From an uncultured Eubacteriales bacterium (lineage in GTDB: Bacteria; Bacillota; Clostridia; Oscillospirales; Oscillospiraceae), in assembly GCA_900546515.1 (NCBI GenBank), contig URDG01000021.1:1-48034 (forward strand): a stretch of 48,034 nucleotides of DNA, read 5' to 3'. Below are positions 1 to 8,158 of this stretch, in pieces. The notes under the pieces were generated by a model. The model ran no database searches. It was not told the origin of the DNA and was given only the letters and a program-made list of their open reading frames with translations. The position numbers and the translations under genes are program-made. Position 1 is the stretch's first letter, and each line of letters opens with the position of its first letter.

Positions 1-8
1 TATTGGAC

Positions 9-39
9 GTGAAAGACACCCCTCCTGGGTTTCTTTCAC
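9..39. repeat. Short inverted repeat (hairpin)
   Basis: Arms GTGAAAGA (9-16) plus ACCC (18-21) pair with GGGT (27-30) plus TCTTTCAC (32-39), with one mismatch between them. No T-run follows, so it is not a clear terminator. It may belong to the 3' region of a gene lying left of the window. Confidence 0.4.
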
Positions 40-90
40 CGTATCTTCCTTCCCGCAGCTTCTGCTGCATACGGATTCTTTGACATGCTC

Positions 91-130
91 AACGGCAGAC
101 GCCCCAAACGGGACGTCTGCCGTTTTTTCT
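91..130 (+). terminator. Intrinsic terminator of an upstream + strand gene
   Basis: AACGGCAGACG (from 91) pairs with CGTCTGCCGTT and is followed by TTTTCTT. The gene it ends lies left of the window; bases 1-90 hold no coding region I can support. Confidence 0.8.
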
Positions 131-171
131 TGTAAAATTATAACACAAATATTAATTTATCTAAATATTCC

Positions 172-200
172 TTGTCATTGTCTGTGCCATGTGCTAAAAT
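172..200 (+). promoter_or_regulatory. Sigma-A-type promoter for the cell-envelope cluster
   Basis: TTGTCA (172-177), a 17-base spacer and TAAAAT (195-200). It lies about 70 bases before the preferred start of the phosphodiester glycosidase gene and probably drives the three + strand genes to 3646. Confidence 0.55.
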
Positions 201-271
201 GTCTTTGTATGCTAGATTGACATAATATGCTTTTCAGCAAAAATGCAAATTATCCCGGCGAGGTGTCTTAC

Positions 272-1378
272 ATGAAGAAAGACAGGAACAGAGAAGAAAT
301 GGAATATACCGGCAGTGAAAAGGCGGAAAATCCCCGGCTCGAACGCGAGGAAAAGCTGCGCAGGGCAAAAAACCACCGCGTAATGACCGTGCTTGACCGT
401 ATCTTCGGCTTTATGCTGGCAACGGTTCTGGTCATCGGCGTTGCCGGACTCGGCCTTGTATACGTGCTCGAACGCGGCCCATCGCCCTCCCTGACGAATC
501 TTTTCGTCCGCACGATGGAAGAGACGCGGCGTTTTGACTTCATGGCCAATATCTTCCTGACGGAGGACGAGGTCTCTCAGATACGCATGAAGCAGGAGGC
601 CGCACCGCTCAAGGAATTTGACTCCTCCCTTATCACGATCGCCAGCGCCGACTCTTCGGGCGACAGCAGCTCGAACACAAGTTATCCCGAGGACGAGGAC
701 GGCGACGGCATAATCTTTGAAGAGATCAGCCAGAGCGGCTACACCGGCTATCTCATCACCGTGCTCGATCCCAAGCGCATCATACTCGGCGTGCCGGACA
801 ACTACGGCGGCACAGGCCTCACGCTTGAAGAGATGGTCCAGAAATATGACGCTCTCGGCGGCATAAACGCAGGCGGCTTTCAGGATGACGGCGGCTCCGG
901 CCTTGGCGGCGTCCCGGAAGGGCTCACTCTGGTCGACGGCAAATCCGTCGGCAAGAGCAGCAGCGAGAGTATTTTCGTCGGCTTTGACGAGGCGGGCGTG
1001 ATGTATGTCGGCTATTATGACGACTGGTCCGCAAACCGCGACGGCATAAAGAACGGCGTGTCTTTCGGCCCGATACTCATCATGAACGGCGAGGCCGTCA
1101 ATCCCGACTCTCTTCCAAGCGGCGTCAATCCCCGCACGGCCATCGGCCAGCGCTCTGACGGCGCGGTGCTGATGCTCGTCATAGACGGCCGTCAGGTGCA
1201 CTCCATGGGTGCAACCTACGCCGACTGCCTGAATATCATGCTCGACCACGGCGCGGTCAACGCCATAAACATGGACGGCGGCTCCTCCACCAGCATGTAT
1301 TATAACGGCGCATACGTCAACAGGAACTCCAGCAAATACGGCGCCCGTCCGCTTCCTTCCGCATTTCTTTTCAAATGA
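272..1378 (+). CDS. Membrane-anchored phosphodiester glycosidase (NAGPA/DUF2233 family)
   Basis: A 368-aa protein with a charged cytoplasmic N-terminus, one transmembrane helix at about residues 45-66 and an extracellular C-terminal NAGPA domain. Family marks are the NPRTAIGQ segment, the strand ending VIDGR and the C-terminal INMDGGSSTSM motif; the family removes sugar residues from phosphodiester-linked sugars, but the substrate here is unknown. I start at ATG 272, which follows GGCGAGGTG. An in-frame ATG at 227 has no RBS, and ATG 302 is a third option. The next gene starts 17 bases after the stop, so this is likely the first gene of an operon with an unknown membrane protein and a glycosyltransferase. 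That context suggests work on a surface polymer (inference). Confidence 0.8.
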   Translation: MKKDRNREEMEYTGSEKAENPRLEREEKLRRAKNHRVMTVLDRIFGFMLATVLVIGVAGLGLVYVLERGPSPSLTNLFVRTMEETRRFDFMANIFLTEDEVSQIRMKQEAAPLKEFDSSLITIASADSSGDSSSNTSYPEDEDGDGIIFEEISQSGYTGYLITVLDPKRIILGVPDNYGGTGLTLEEMVQKYDALGGINAGGFQDDGGSGLGGVPEGLTLVDGKSVGKSSSESIFVGFDEAGVMYVGYYDDWSANRDGIKNGVSFGPILIMNGEAVNPDSLPSGVNPRTAIGQRSDGAVLMLVIDGRQVHSMGATYADCLNIMLDHGAVNAINMDGGSSTSMYYNGAYVNRNSSKYGARPLPSAFLFK

Positions 1379-1395
1379 TAGCGAGGTAAGGCCAT

Positions 1396-2535
1396 ATGTC
1401 AAATTATAAAAACCGCAGCAGGTCAGGCAAGACAACATACTGGCTGTGCCTGCTGGCATATATCGTTGCGCTGTCCCTTCTGGCTGTGCTCGCGCTCAAG
1501 GCCGTGTGGAGCTTTGCCGAGCAGTACGAAAAATCCATGCCTGAGCCCGTCGTGGAGAAATATGTCGCCGGTCTGAACGACGATCTCTTTGACGAGGGCG
1601 TCGCGGAGACTATCGCGGCCATGCCCCACGAGATGCAGACCGACGAGGAGTGCAGGGTCGCCGTGAAGGAGATACTCAACGGCGAGATAACCTACGAGCG
1701 CACCGCCTGCACCGAACCGGACACGAATGCTTACGCGCTTCTCTGCAGCGGCAGCACTTTCGGCAAGGTCTATCTCACCCACGACGCAACGAAGGAATCA
1801 AAGTTCAAGGTCTACGGCAAGGTCATCGATCTCCCTTACGATCTCCGCCCGTGGGTCGTCACAAAGGAGGAGTTTGACTTCACCGGTCTTTACACCTCCG
1901 TTCAGGTCACGATTCCCGAATCGTATTCCGTGCAGCTCAACGGCCACACGCTCGGCGACGAGTATATAATCGAGCGCGACATCCCGTATGACAATCTCAA
2001 GGAATACTACAGCATCAACCCCAACCTGCCCAAGAAAGTCACATACCGGTTTGACGATATAATCGGATATATGGAGCCCGTCATCTACGATGCCGACGGC
2101 AACGAGTACACGGTCGATCCGGACAAAGACGACTCACAGTACATCAAGCCCTGCTCGGACGATCAGCTCCAGCGGCTCGACAACTTCTGCAGCCGGTTTA
2201 TAGATGTCTACAGCAAATATACCTCCGGTATAATGGGGCAGAACTCCATCAGCGGCTACTATTCTTTGCAGCAGTATCTTCAGATCGGCGGGGACCTTGA
2301 CAAGCGTCTGTACGCCGCTCTCGACGGCTATACCTGGGCGCACACCAACGGCTATTCGCTCGATTCCTACAAGCTCAACGATGCGATAGACCTCGGCGAG
2401 GGCTACTACGTCTGCAATGTCACGACTGAAACGACCTCGCTCACCAGCGGCAACGGCGAGCAGCACGACGTGAACAACCTGAAGCTGCTGGTGCTCGACA
2501 GCGGAAACGATATCCGTGTTATTTCGCTAATCTGA
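1396..2535 (+). CDS. Unknown membrane-anchored extracellular protein
   Basis: I do not recognise this 379-aa protein. It has a basic N-terminus, one transmembrane helix at about residues 13-38 and a long extracellular part rich in Asp, Tyr and Gly with alternating beta-like segments. No catalytic motif is evident. It starts 17 bases after the phosphodiester glycosidase, with AGCGAGGTAAGG as RBS, and lies 19 bases before the glycosyltransferase. Co-transcription with an envelope glycosidase and a polyprenyl-type glycosyltransferase suggests a role in cell-surface glycan modification. It is real by length, codon use and spacing; the function is open. Confidence 0.75.
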   Translation: MSNYKNRSRSGKTTYWLCLLAYIVALSLLAVLALKAVWSFAEQYEKSMPEPVVEKYVAGLNDDLFDEGVAETIAAMPHEMQTDEECRVAVKEILNGEITYERTACTEPDTNAYALLCSGSTFGKVYLTHDATKESKFKVYGKVIDLPYDLRPWVVTKEEFDFTGLYTSVQVTIPESYSVQLNGHTLGDEYIIERDIPYDNLKEYYSINPNLPKKVTYRFDDIIGYMEPVIYDADGNEYTVDPDKDDSQYIKPCSDDQLQRLDNFCSRFIDVYSKYTSGIMGQNSISGYYSLQQYLQIGGDLDKRLYAALDGYTWAHTNGYSLDSYKLNDAIDLGEGYYVCNVTTETTSLTSGNGEQHDVNNLKLLVLDSGNDIRVISLI

Positions 2536-2554
2536 CAAACTTGAGGCTAGTATA

Positions 2555-3646
2555 ATGGACGAAAGAGAGATATGTCTCAAATCACTTGCGATCGTTCTGC
2601 CGTCGCTGAACCCCGACAGGAAATTTCTCGGCGTTGTCGACGGCCTGAACGAGAAAGGCTTTGATCATATAGTTGTGGTCGACGACGGAAGCGACGAAGA
2701 CCATGGAAAGCTTTTCGAGCAGGCGAAGGCGGCGCATCCCGGGATCGTGGTGCTGCATCACGGCGTCAACCGGGGCAAGGGCCGCGCGCTCAAGACGGCG
2801 TTTTCCTATGTGTCGGAGAATATGCCTGATATAAAGGGTGTCATCACGATAGACGGCGACGGCCAGCATCTCGTCGACGACATCGTCGCCTGCGGAGAGC
2901 GCATGCTGAAAGAGGACGGCAAGGTCGTTCTCGGCTGCCGCGACTTCAACGCTCCCGGCGTCCCGCCAAGGAGCATTGCCGGCAACAAGACCACGGCACG
3001 TCTTTTCAGAATATGCTACGGTATAAAGCTCTCCGACACGCAGACCGGCCTGCGCGCCATACCTGCGGAGTATCTTATGCCGTTCTGCGGCATTGAAGGC
3101 GAACGCTTCGAGTATGAGACGAACATGCTGCTCAATATGAAGCGCATGGGCATCGGCTTTGCCGAACAGCCTATCACGACGGTATACGATCCGGAGGACT
3201 ACAGCTCCCACTATGACGCGGTGAAGGACTCATGGCTCATATTCAAGGTCATGTTCAGGTTCCTTATCAGCTCGCTCGGCTCTACGCTCATCGACTTGAC
3301 CGTTTTCTATCTGATGATGCGCTTTTTCGGGGCAGCTGCCGGCAAATACGCCGAGCTTATCTCCACTGCCGTGGCTCGCGCGCTCTCGTCATTCGCAAAC
3401 TTCAACGCAAACAACTCCGTGGTGTTTGAAAATAAAAGGGGCTATAAGCGCGCTCTTGTACGCTACTACTGCCTGTGCATCCCGCAGATGCTGGTGTCCG
3501 CCGGGCTCGTGACGCTTATAAACAGGCTTCTGTCCAACTCCGTGCCTATCATCGCCACACTCATAAAATTTGCGGTGGATATATGCCTGTTCTTCATCAG
3601 CTATCAGATACAGCGTGAATGGGTGTTCTCACAGAAGAATAAATAA
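2555..3646 (+). CDS. Bifunctional GT2 glycosyltransferase / GtrA-like membrane protein
   Basis: A 363-aa fusion. Residues about 8-225 form a DPM1-like family 2 glycosyltransferase, with VVVDDGSDED and the metal/nucleotide-binding ITIDGDGQH. Residues about 230-363 form a GtrA-like domain with four predicted transmembrane helices. Such proteins usually load a sugar from a nucleotide donor onto a polyprenyl phosphate and help move it across the membrane. It is the last gene of the cluster and runs into a strong bidirectional terminator. Sugar identity cannot be read from sequence. Confidence 0.85.
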   Translation: MDEREICLKSLAIVLPSLNPDRKFLGVVDGLNEKGFDHIVVVDDGSDEDHGKLFEQAKAAHPGIVVLHHGVNRGKGRALKTAFSYVSENMPDIKGVITIDGDGQHLVDDIVACGERMLKEDGKVVLGCRDFNAPGVPPRSIAGNKTTARLFRICYGIKLSDTQTGLRAIPAEYLMPFCGIEGERFEYETNMLLNMKRMGIGFAEQPITTVYDPEDYSSHYDAVKDSWLIFKVMFRFLISSLGSTLIDLTVFYLMMRFFGAAAGKYAELISTAVARALSSFANFNANNSVVFENKRGYKRALVRYYCLCIPQMLVSAGLVTLINRLLSNSVPIIATLIKFAVDICLFFISYQIQREWVFSQKNK

Positions 3647-3663
3647 GCTTATACGAATATATA

Positions 3664-3700
3664 AAAACCCACGCGGCCTTATTTTGGCCGCGTGGGTTTT
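3664..3700. terminator. Bidirectional intrinsic terminator
   Basis: AAAACCCACGCGGCC (from 3664) pairs perfectly with GGCCGCGTGGGTTTT (to 3700) around a 7-base loop, with A/T tails on both sides. It separates the converging glycosyltransferase and lipid kinase genes. Confidence 0.9.
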
Positions 3701-3717
3701 ATATTGCCGGTTCCGGT

Positions 3718-4614
3718 TCATCTCCCCTGGAGATTAAGGAACTTTGGTATAGGCTCAATATGGATATTGTCATAGCCGCCGGAACATTCTCCGTCAAGCG
3801 ACCACGAAAGGCCCGGTGCGTTCACTATGTCCAGACTGCGCGCCTGAAAGAAGGACAGGAACGGATTTGAGTAATCCTGATTCAGCATGCCGGTGATTAT
3901 CGCGTTCAGATCAAATATCGTCTCCGGCGTCTTTACGAGCAGCACCTCAAAAACGCCGTCCGCCGTGTCCACCAGAGAACCGGGCAGCTCTATCGTCCCC
4001 GCGATGGAGGTTGAATTACATACCGCGCCGAAAATATAATCCCCCTCGTAGACGTCCTTCCCGTCGACCGTGAATTTCAGGTGCTCCGGCTTTATCTTAT
4101 ACACGTCCCGTATCGCATCGAGTATATACGCCGTGTGTCCGAGCGCATTTTTCATTCGCTGATCGGTAGTATAAGAGAGCCACGAAAACGCGCCGAAAGC
4201 CGCGACATACGAGAAGAAGTGATCCTCAAAACGCCCTATATCGTAGCGCTGGCACTTGCCCTCCGCTATCTTCTGCGCTGCGAGCGGTATGTTGGTAGAG
4301 AGCTGGTGAGAGCTTGCAAAATCGTTTGTACTGCCGCAGGGAATGTAGCCCAGAGGTACATCTATCCCCTCTTTTGCAAGTCCGGTGAGCACCTCGTTGA
4401 GAGTTCCGTCTCCTCCGGTGCAGGTAACGAGCTGGAAATCGCGCCCGTAGCGCTGCGCAAACTCGGTCGCCTCACCGCGCCGCGAGGTCACAAGCGTAGT
4501 GACCATGTAGCCGGCGTCCATCAGGCTCCTGATAATGTTGGGGATATACCGCAGCACCAGCTTTTTGCCGGATACCGGGTTTACTATCAGCATTGCTTTT
4601 TTGTCCATATCCAT
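3718..4614 (-). CDS. Diacylglycerol/lipid kinase family protein (DagK/YegS type)
   Basis: A 298-aa protein with the DAGK catalytic-domain pattern: INPVSGKK near the N-terminus, the nucleotide-binding CTGGDGTLNEVLTG motif near residue 68 and GYIPCGSTNDFA. The C-terminal half has the beta-rich fold of this family. It should phosphorylate a lipid such as diacylglycerol using ATP at the inner membrane face. The ATG at 4614 is some 17 bases from the nearest AAAGGAG, which is long; the second Met two codons later is an alternative. It sits downstream of cdsA on the same strand, which fits phospholipid recycling. Confidence 0.85.
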   Translation of the reverse strand: MDMDKKAMLIVNPVSGKKLVLRYIPNIIRSLMDAGYMVTTLVTSRRGEATEFAQRYGRDFQLVTCTGGDGTLNEVLTGLAKEGIDVPLGYIPCGSTNDFASSHQLSTNIPLAAQKIAEGKCQRYDIGRFEDHFFSYVAAFGAFSWLSYTTDQRMKNALGHTAYILDAIRDVYKIKPEHLKFTVDGKDVYEGDYIFGAVCNSTSIAGTIELPGSLVDTADGVFEVLLVKTPETIFDLNAIITGMLNQDYSNPFLSFFQARSLDIVNAPGLSWSLDGECSGGYDNIHIEPIPKFLNLQGR

Positions 4615-4671
4615 GGGAATTTAAGTTTACTCTCCTTTCTGGGAATCACACATAGAAAATCATCAGAGCAT

Positions 4672-4727
4672 AGCATCAGTTGACAAGGTGACACATGCCC
4701 GTCGGGCACTCTTTGTCAACCGATGCT
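4672..4727 (-). repeat. Long hairpin spanning the cdsA stop codon
   Basis: AGCATCAGTTGACAA (4672-4686) and TTGTCAACCGATGCT (4713-4727) are inverted copies with one difference, which would be a G-U pair in the minus-strand RNA. A second small stem, TGCCCGTCGGGCA, sits inside. The stem covers the last codons of cdsA. No T-run follows, so it may be an RNA-stabilising or partial-termination element before the lipid kinase gene. Confidence 0.5.
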
Positions 4728-5522
4728 GGCGTAGCCGAAGATGAAAAGGCAGATATACGCTGTCGGTATCGAGAACAGCAGACTGTCAGCGCGATCAAAC
4801 ATGCCGCCGTGTCCGGGGATAAGGTTTGAAAAATCCTTTACGCCTATCATGCGCTTTATAAGAGATTCCGCCAGATCGCCTATCTGCCCCATCGTCGATG
4901 CGACGGCGCAGGTGAGCACGCACAGCCACAGCGGGATGCCGCGGCACAGTCCCGGAATATAGTAGATCACGACGCCGGTCACAAGTGCGGAAACAAAGCC
5001 GCAGATACAGCCCTCCACGGTCTTATTCGGGCTGACGCTCGGAGCGACGCGGTGCTTGCCGAAGCGCTTGCCGCCGAAGAGTGCAAAGCTGTCGCATACC
5101 CATGTCGACAGGCAGGCGAGCGTAAGCACCTCGAGCCATTTCGGGCTCACGCTGATCATCATCAGCAGGCCGAAAAGAAAGCTCGGATACGCAAGCCCCA
5201 TTATCGTATATACCGCGCCGTCGCCGGACACTTTATGGCGGATTATGCCGTCAAACAGGGCCAGATAAATGCTGCCGGCCATGCACGCGATATACGCCGT
5301 CGTCCCCGCGTGGAACAGCGCCAGCAGCGCCTGCGCGCCGATATAAACGAACATCACCCACGCGCCGCAGTAGACGTTCAGCTTCTCATAATTATGGCTG
5401 AGCTCATAGGCGCATAGTATGCCGGCGGCTGCAAAAAACAGCACTCTGCTGACCGGCGAAAGGAAAACGCATGCGAATGCGACGGCCAGCATCACGACGG
5501 CGGAAATAACTCTTTTTTTCAC
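4716..5522 (-). CDS. cdsA: Phosphatidate cytidylyltransferase (CDP-diglyceride synthase)
   Basis: A 268-aa integral membrane protein with about seven hydrophobic segments and the CTP-transfer signature in its last third: DSFALFGGKRFGKH, SPNKTVEG and the C-terminal GQIGDLAESLIKR followed by IPGHGGMFDRADSLL. It makes CDP-diacylglycerol from phosphatidate and CTP. The start is GTG at 5522, with AGAGGG five bases upstream. It is divergent from the HerA-like gene and upstream of a lipid kinase. Confidence 0.93.
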   Translation of the reverse strand: MKKRVISAVVMLAVAFACVFLSPVSRVLFFAAAGILCAYELSHNYEKLNVYCGAWVMFVYIGAQALLALFHAGTTAYIACMAGSIYLALFDGIIRHKVSGDGAVYTIMGLAYPSFLFGLLMMISVSPKWLEVLTLACLSTWVCDSFALFGGKRFGKHRVAPSVSPNKTVEGCICGFVSALVTGVVIYYIPGLCRGIPLWLCVLTCAVASTMGQIGDLAESLIKRMIGVKDFSNLIPGHGGMFDRADSLLFSIPTAYICLFIFGYASIG

Positions 5523-5706
5523 TTTATCCCTCTTTCTGCATCTCCGGGAGAACGCTTTAAGATTTGTTTAAGATTGGTTTATGATAACACATTTTGAGAG
5601 GCCGCTCAATACACAGTTTTGCAAATTATTTTGAAACCCTGCCGGACGCCGGAAATTTTACACTTTGTTAATCTCGCATTTGCCTGGATAAATACGCTTT
5701 TTCTTA

Positions 5707-5735
5707 TTGTGCCCTGAGGAGAGCTGTGATATTAT
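5707..5735 (+). promoter_or_regulatory. Putative sigma-A promoter of the HerA-like gene
   Basis: TTGTGC (5707-5712), 17 bases, TATTAT (5730-5735). The RBS GGGGGAAAG lies just before ATG 5790. The remainder of the 5523-5789 divergent gap is A/T-rich and shows no gene. Confidence 0.5.
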
Positions 5736-5789
5736 TAGTACAAAATCTGATGGTAGTATAAAATCTGAAAGTAATCAGGGGGAAAGAGT

Positions 5790-7484
5790 ATGTACAAAGA
5801 CAGAAAAGCATGGATAGCTCAGTCCGGGCGTGATCTTTATCTGCTGCCGCAGATGGCAAACCGCCACGGCCTGATCGCCGGCGCGACCGGCACCGGCAAG
5901 ACGATAACGATGAAGGTGCTCGCCGAGTCCTTCTCCGACATGGGCGTACCCGTGTTCATGGCCGACGTCAAGGGCGACCTGTCCGGCATGTGCCGCAAAG
6001 GGCAGGACAGCGAGGACATGCAGCGCCGCATTGCCCGCTTCGGTATCGACAGGTTTGAATACAGATCCTACCCCACCCGCTTCTGGGATATATTCGGTGA
6101 AAACGGCATTCCCGTGCGCGTCGCGGTATCTGAGATGGGGCCGGTGCTCCTGTCGCGTCTGCTCGGCCTGACCGAGGTGCAGCAGGGCGTGCTGAATATC
6201 GTGTTCCGCGTGGCCGATGACAACGAGCTGCTTCTCATAGATCTGAAGGATCTGCGTGCAATGGTGCAGTTCGTGGGAGACCACCGCGCCGAGTTCACGA
6301 CGATGTACGGCAATGTCTCCTCCGCAAGCATAGGCGCTATACAGCGCGCTCTGCTCGCCTTTGAGGACGAAGGCGGCGAGCTCTTTTTCGGCGAGCCGTC
6401 GCTGAACATAAAGGACTGGATGCGCACCGACAACGACGGCCGCGGCTACATAAACGTTCTTTCCTCCCAGCGCCTTATCCAGAGCCCGACTGTCTACGGT
6501 ACTTTCCTGCTGTGGATGCTGACCGAGCTCTTTGAGAAGCTGCCCGAGGTCGGCGATCTCGAAAAGCCGCACATGATATTCTTCTTTGACGAAGCGCATC
6601 TGCTCTTCTCTGACTGTCCCAAGGCTCTCGTGCAGAAGATAGTGCAGGTCGTCAAGCTCATCCGCTCAAAGGGCGTCGGCGTATATTTCATCTCCCAGAG
6701 TCCGTCAGACATTCCAAACGATGTTCTTGCGCAGCTGTCAAACCGCGTGCAGCATGCGCTTCGCGCCTACACGCCGGCGGAGCAGAAGGCTGTCCGCGCC
6801 GCCGCAAAAGCTTTCCGCGAGAATCCGGAGTTTGACACCGAGGCCGCGCTTATGGAGCTCGGCGTCGGCGAAGCACTTGTGAGCTTCCTCGATGAGGACG
6901 GCATTCCCGGCATTGTGGAGCGTGCAAGGATACTGCCTCCCCAGAGTCTTATGGGTGCCGCCGAGGACGGCGCTGTCGCAAAGGCCGTCGCTGCTGATGA
7001 ATTCGATCTCAAGTACCGCGAAGCCATTGACCGCGAATCCGCTTATGAGGTAATAACCGCAGCAAAAGAGGAACTTGAACGCAAGCAGGCAGAGGAGGAA
7101 GAAGCCGCTGCCGCAGAAAAACAGCGTCTCAAGGAAGAAGCCGCGGCGGAGAAGCAGCGCCAGAAGGAAGAAGCGGCAGCAGAGAAGCAGCGACTCAAGG
7201 AAGAGGCAGCAGCTGAAAAGCAGCGGCTCAAGGAAGAGGCGGCCGCCGCAAAGGCCGCCGAAAAGGAAGCCGCCGCGAGAAAGAAGGTCGCACAGCGCGC
7301 CGTCAGCAACGCCGCTTCGTCTGTCGTCGGCTCTCTGAGCACAAACCTTGTAAACTCCGTGCTCGGCGGTCGCCAGAAGAGCACTAAGGCCATAGCAAGT
7401 CAGGCGGCGAAGAACGCGCTCAGCTCCGTTGCGCGCTCCGGCTCCAACGCGATAATCCGCGGTCTCTTCGGCAACAAGAAATAA
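5790..7484 (+). CDS. HerA-like ATPase, DUF853 family
   Basis: A 564-aa P-loop ATPase. The Walker A GATGTGKT lies at about residues 31-38 and the Walker B FFFDEAHLLF at about 265-274, followed by the VYFISQSPSDIPNDVLAQLSNRVQHALR stretch typical of the DUF853 branch of HerA/FtsK-type translocases (here split for description: VYFISQSPSD, then LSNRVQHALR). Residues about 415-500 form a highly charged coiled coil with four near-identical 11-residue units (EEAAAEKQRLK type, nucleotides about 7100-7235). The C-terminal 60 residues are Ser/Ala/Lys-rich. It stands alone between its own promoter and terminator, with no nuclease or SIR2 partner beside it. The cellular role of this family is not well defined. 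Confidence 0.85.
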   Translation: MYKDRKAWIAQSGRDLYLLPQMANRHGLIAGATGTGKTITMKVLAESFSDMGVPVFMADVKGDLSGMCRKGQDSEDMQRRIARFGIDRFEYRSYPTRFWDIFGENGIPVRVAVSEMGPVLLSRLLGLTEVQQGVLNIVFRVADDNELLLIDLKDLRAMVQFVGDHRAEFTTMYGNVSSASIGAIQRALLAFEDEGGELFFGEPSLNIKDWMRTDNDGRGYINVLSSQRLIQSPTVYGTFLLWMLTELFEKLPEVGDLEKPHMIFFFDEAHLLFSDCPKALVQKIVQVVKLIRSKGVGVYFISQSPSDIPNDVLAQLSNRVQHALRAYTPAEQKAVRAAAKAFRENPEFDTEAALMELGVGEALVSFLDEDGIPGIVERARILPPQSLMGAAEDGAVAKAVAADEFDLKYREAIDRESAYEVITAAKEELERKQAEEEEAAAAEKQRLKEEAAAEKQRQKEEAAAEKQRLKEEAAAEKQRLKEEAAAAKAAEKEAAARKKVAQRAVSNAASSVVGSLSTNLVNSVLGGRQKSTKAIASQAAKNALSSVARSGSNAIIRGLFGNKK

Positions 7485-7498
7485 TCTGAATACGGCTC

Positions 7499-7530
7499 AA
7501 AGGCGGTGCTTTCAAGCGCCGCCTTTGCTT
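7499..7530 (+). terminator. Intrinsic terminator of the HerA-like gene
   Basis: AAAGGCGGTGCT (7499-7510), loop TTCA, AGCGCCGCCTTT (7515-7526), then GCTT. It begins 14 bases after the stop codon. Confidence 0.75.
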
Positions 7531-7685
7531 AAATACGGGGTCCCGGTCAGGCGCTTTTCAACGCCGTAAAAGCTGAGGCGGCCGCCTGCTTTAAAAGGGT
7601 TGAAGCCGTTGATGAGACAGCCGAAAGCATACGGCGGCGCGCCCCGGTATACGTCTCTGGGCAGTATGGATAAAAATATGAACAT
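7512..7685 (-). other. Candidate 57-codon ORF or decayed coding remnant
   Basis: In the gap between the HerA-like gene and aroQ, the minus strand reads open for 57 codons from ATG 7685 to TGA 7512. The predicted peptide has a protein-like segment, FGCLINGFNPFKAGGRLSFY, then GVEKRLTGTPYL. No Shine-Dalgarno site precedes the ATG. The start lies inside the aroQ terminator stem and the end inside the HerA-like gene terminator. It could be a small gene with another start, a remnant, or chance. Confidence 0.25.
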
Positions 7686-7731
7686 AAGAATTCAGGCAGC
7701 GCCGGGCGGCACCGCCTGAATTCTTATGTTC
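7671..7731 (-). terminator. Terminator of the aromatic operon
   Basis: GAACATAAGAATTCAGGC (7680-7697) and GCCTGAATTCTTATGTTC (7714-7731) form a perfect 18-bp stem. On the minus strand it is followed by ATATTTTTAT. The stem overlaps the last codons and stop of aroQ, so the operon ends immediately after its last gene. Confidence 0.75.
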
Positions 7732-8158
7732 CCAGATATTCTTTCAAATACAGTATTGCCTGCCGGTAACCCTCAAAGCCAAGACCCATATAAGTCTTTA
7801 TGCAGGCCTTTCCGGCATATGATACCTGGCGGAAGTCCTCGCGGCTCTTCACGTCTGAAATGTGCACCTCGACTGCCGGAAGCGCCACGGCCTTGAGCGC
7901 ATCGAGTATAGCGACGCTCGTGTGCGTATACGCCGCAGGATTTATCACTATGCCGTCAAAGCGTCCGTAAGCATCCTGTATTTTGTCCACTATCGCACCC
8001 TCGTGGTTCGATTGAAAGAGTTCCGCTTCGATGTTTTCCTCGCGGCAGGTATCAAGTATGAACTTCCGGAGCGACGCATAGCTGCCGCTGCCGTATATGT
8101 CCGGCTCACGCAGGCCGAGAAGATTTATGTTCGGCCCGTTGATAACGAGTATTTTCAC
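7724..8158 (-). CDS. aroQ: Type II 3-dehydroquinate dehydratase
   Basis: A 144-aa protein of the usual length for type II dehydroquinases. It opens with INGPNINLLG and has the active-site Tyr in REPDIYGSGSY, FQSNHEGAIVDKI, the INPAAYTHTSVA loop and the catalytic His in VEVHISD. It converts 3-dehydroquinate to 3-dehydroshikimate, step 3 of the shikimate pathway. The ATG overlaps the stop of the aroE/aroK fusion by four bases, so it is translationally coupled and is the last gene of the operon. Confidence 0.95.
   Translation of the reverse strand: MKILVINGPNINLLGLREPDIYGSGSYASLRKFILDTCREENIEAELFQSNHEGAIVDKIQDAYGRFDGIVINPAAYTHTSVAILDALKAVALPAVEVHISDVKSREDFRQVSYAGKACIKTYMGLGFEGYRQAILYLKEYLGT

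Noticed and set aside
212..1459. Long open frame (415 codons) on the minus strand
   Set aside because: It is antisense to the phosphodiester glycosidase, has no RBS or family pattern, and reflects codon bias of the GC-rich opposite strand. The same applies to other long shadows such as 14167-15042 (+), 25120-26607 (+) and 17542-18591 (+).
7100..7235. CRISPR-like tandem repeats
   Set aside because: The repeats are contiguous, in frame and coding for a coiled coil, without spacers.
5790..7484. HerA-like gene as part of a SIR2-HerA defence system
   Set aside because: The only SIR2 gene is more than 20 kb away, in a different compositional region, and is DSR2-like; the HerA-like protein is of the DUF853 type with its own promoter and terminator.
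7547..7630. 27-codon minus-strand ORF (MLSAVSSTAST...)
   Set aside because: Shorter alternative frame in the same gap, no RBS, low-complexity Ala/Ser content.
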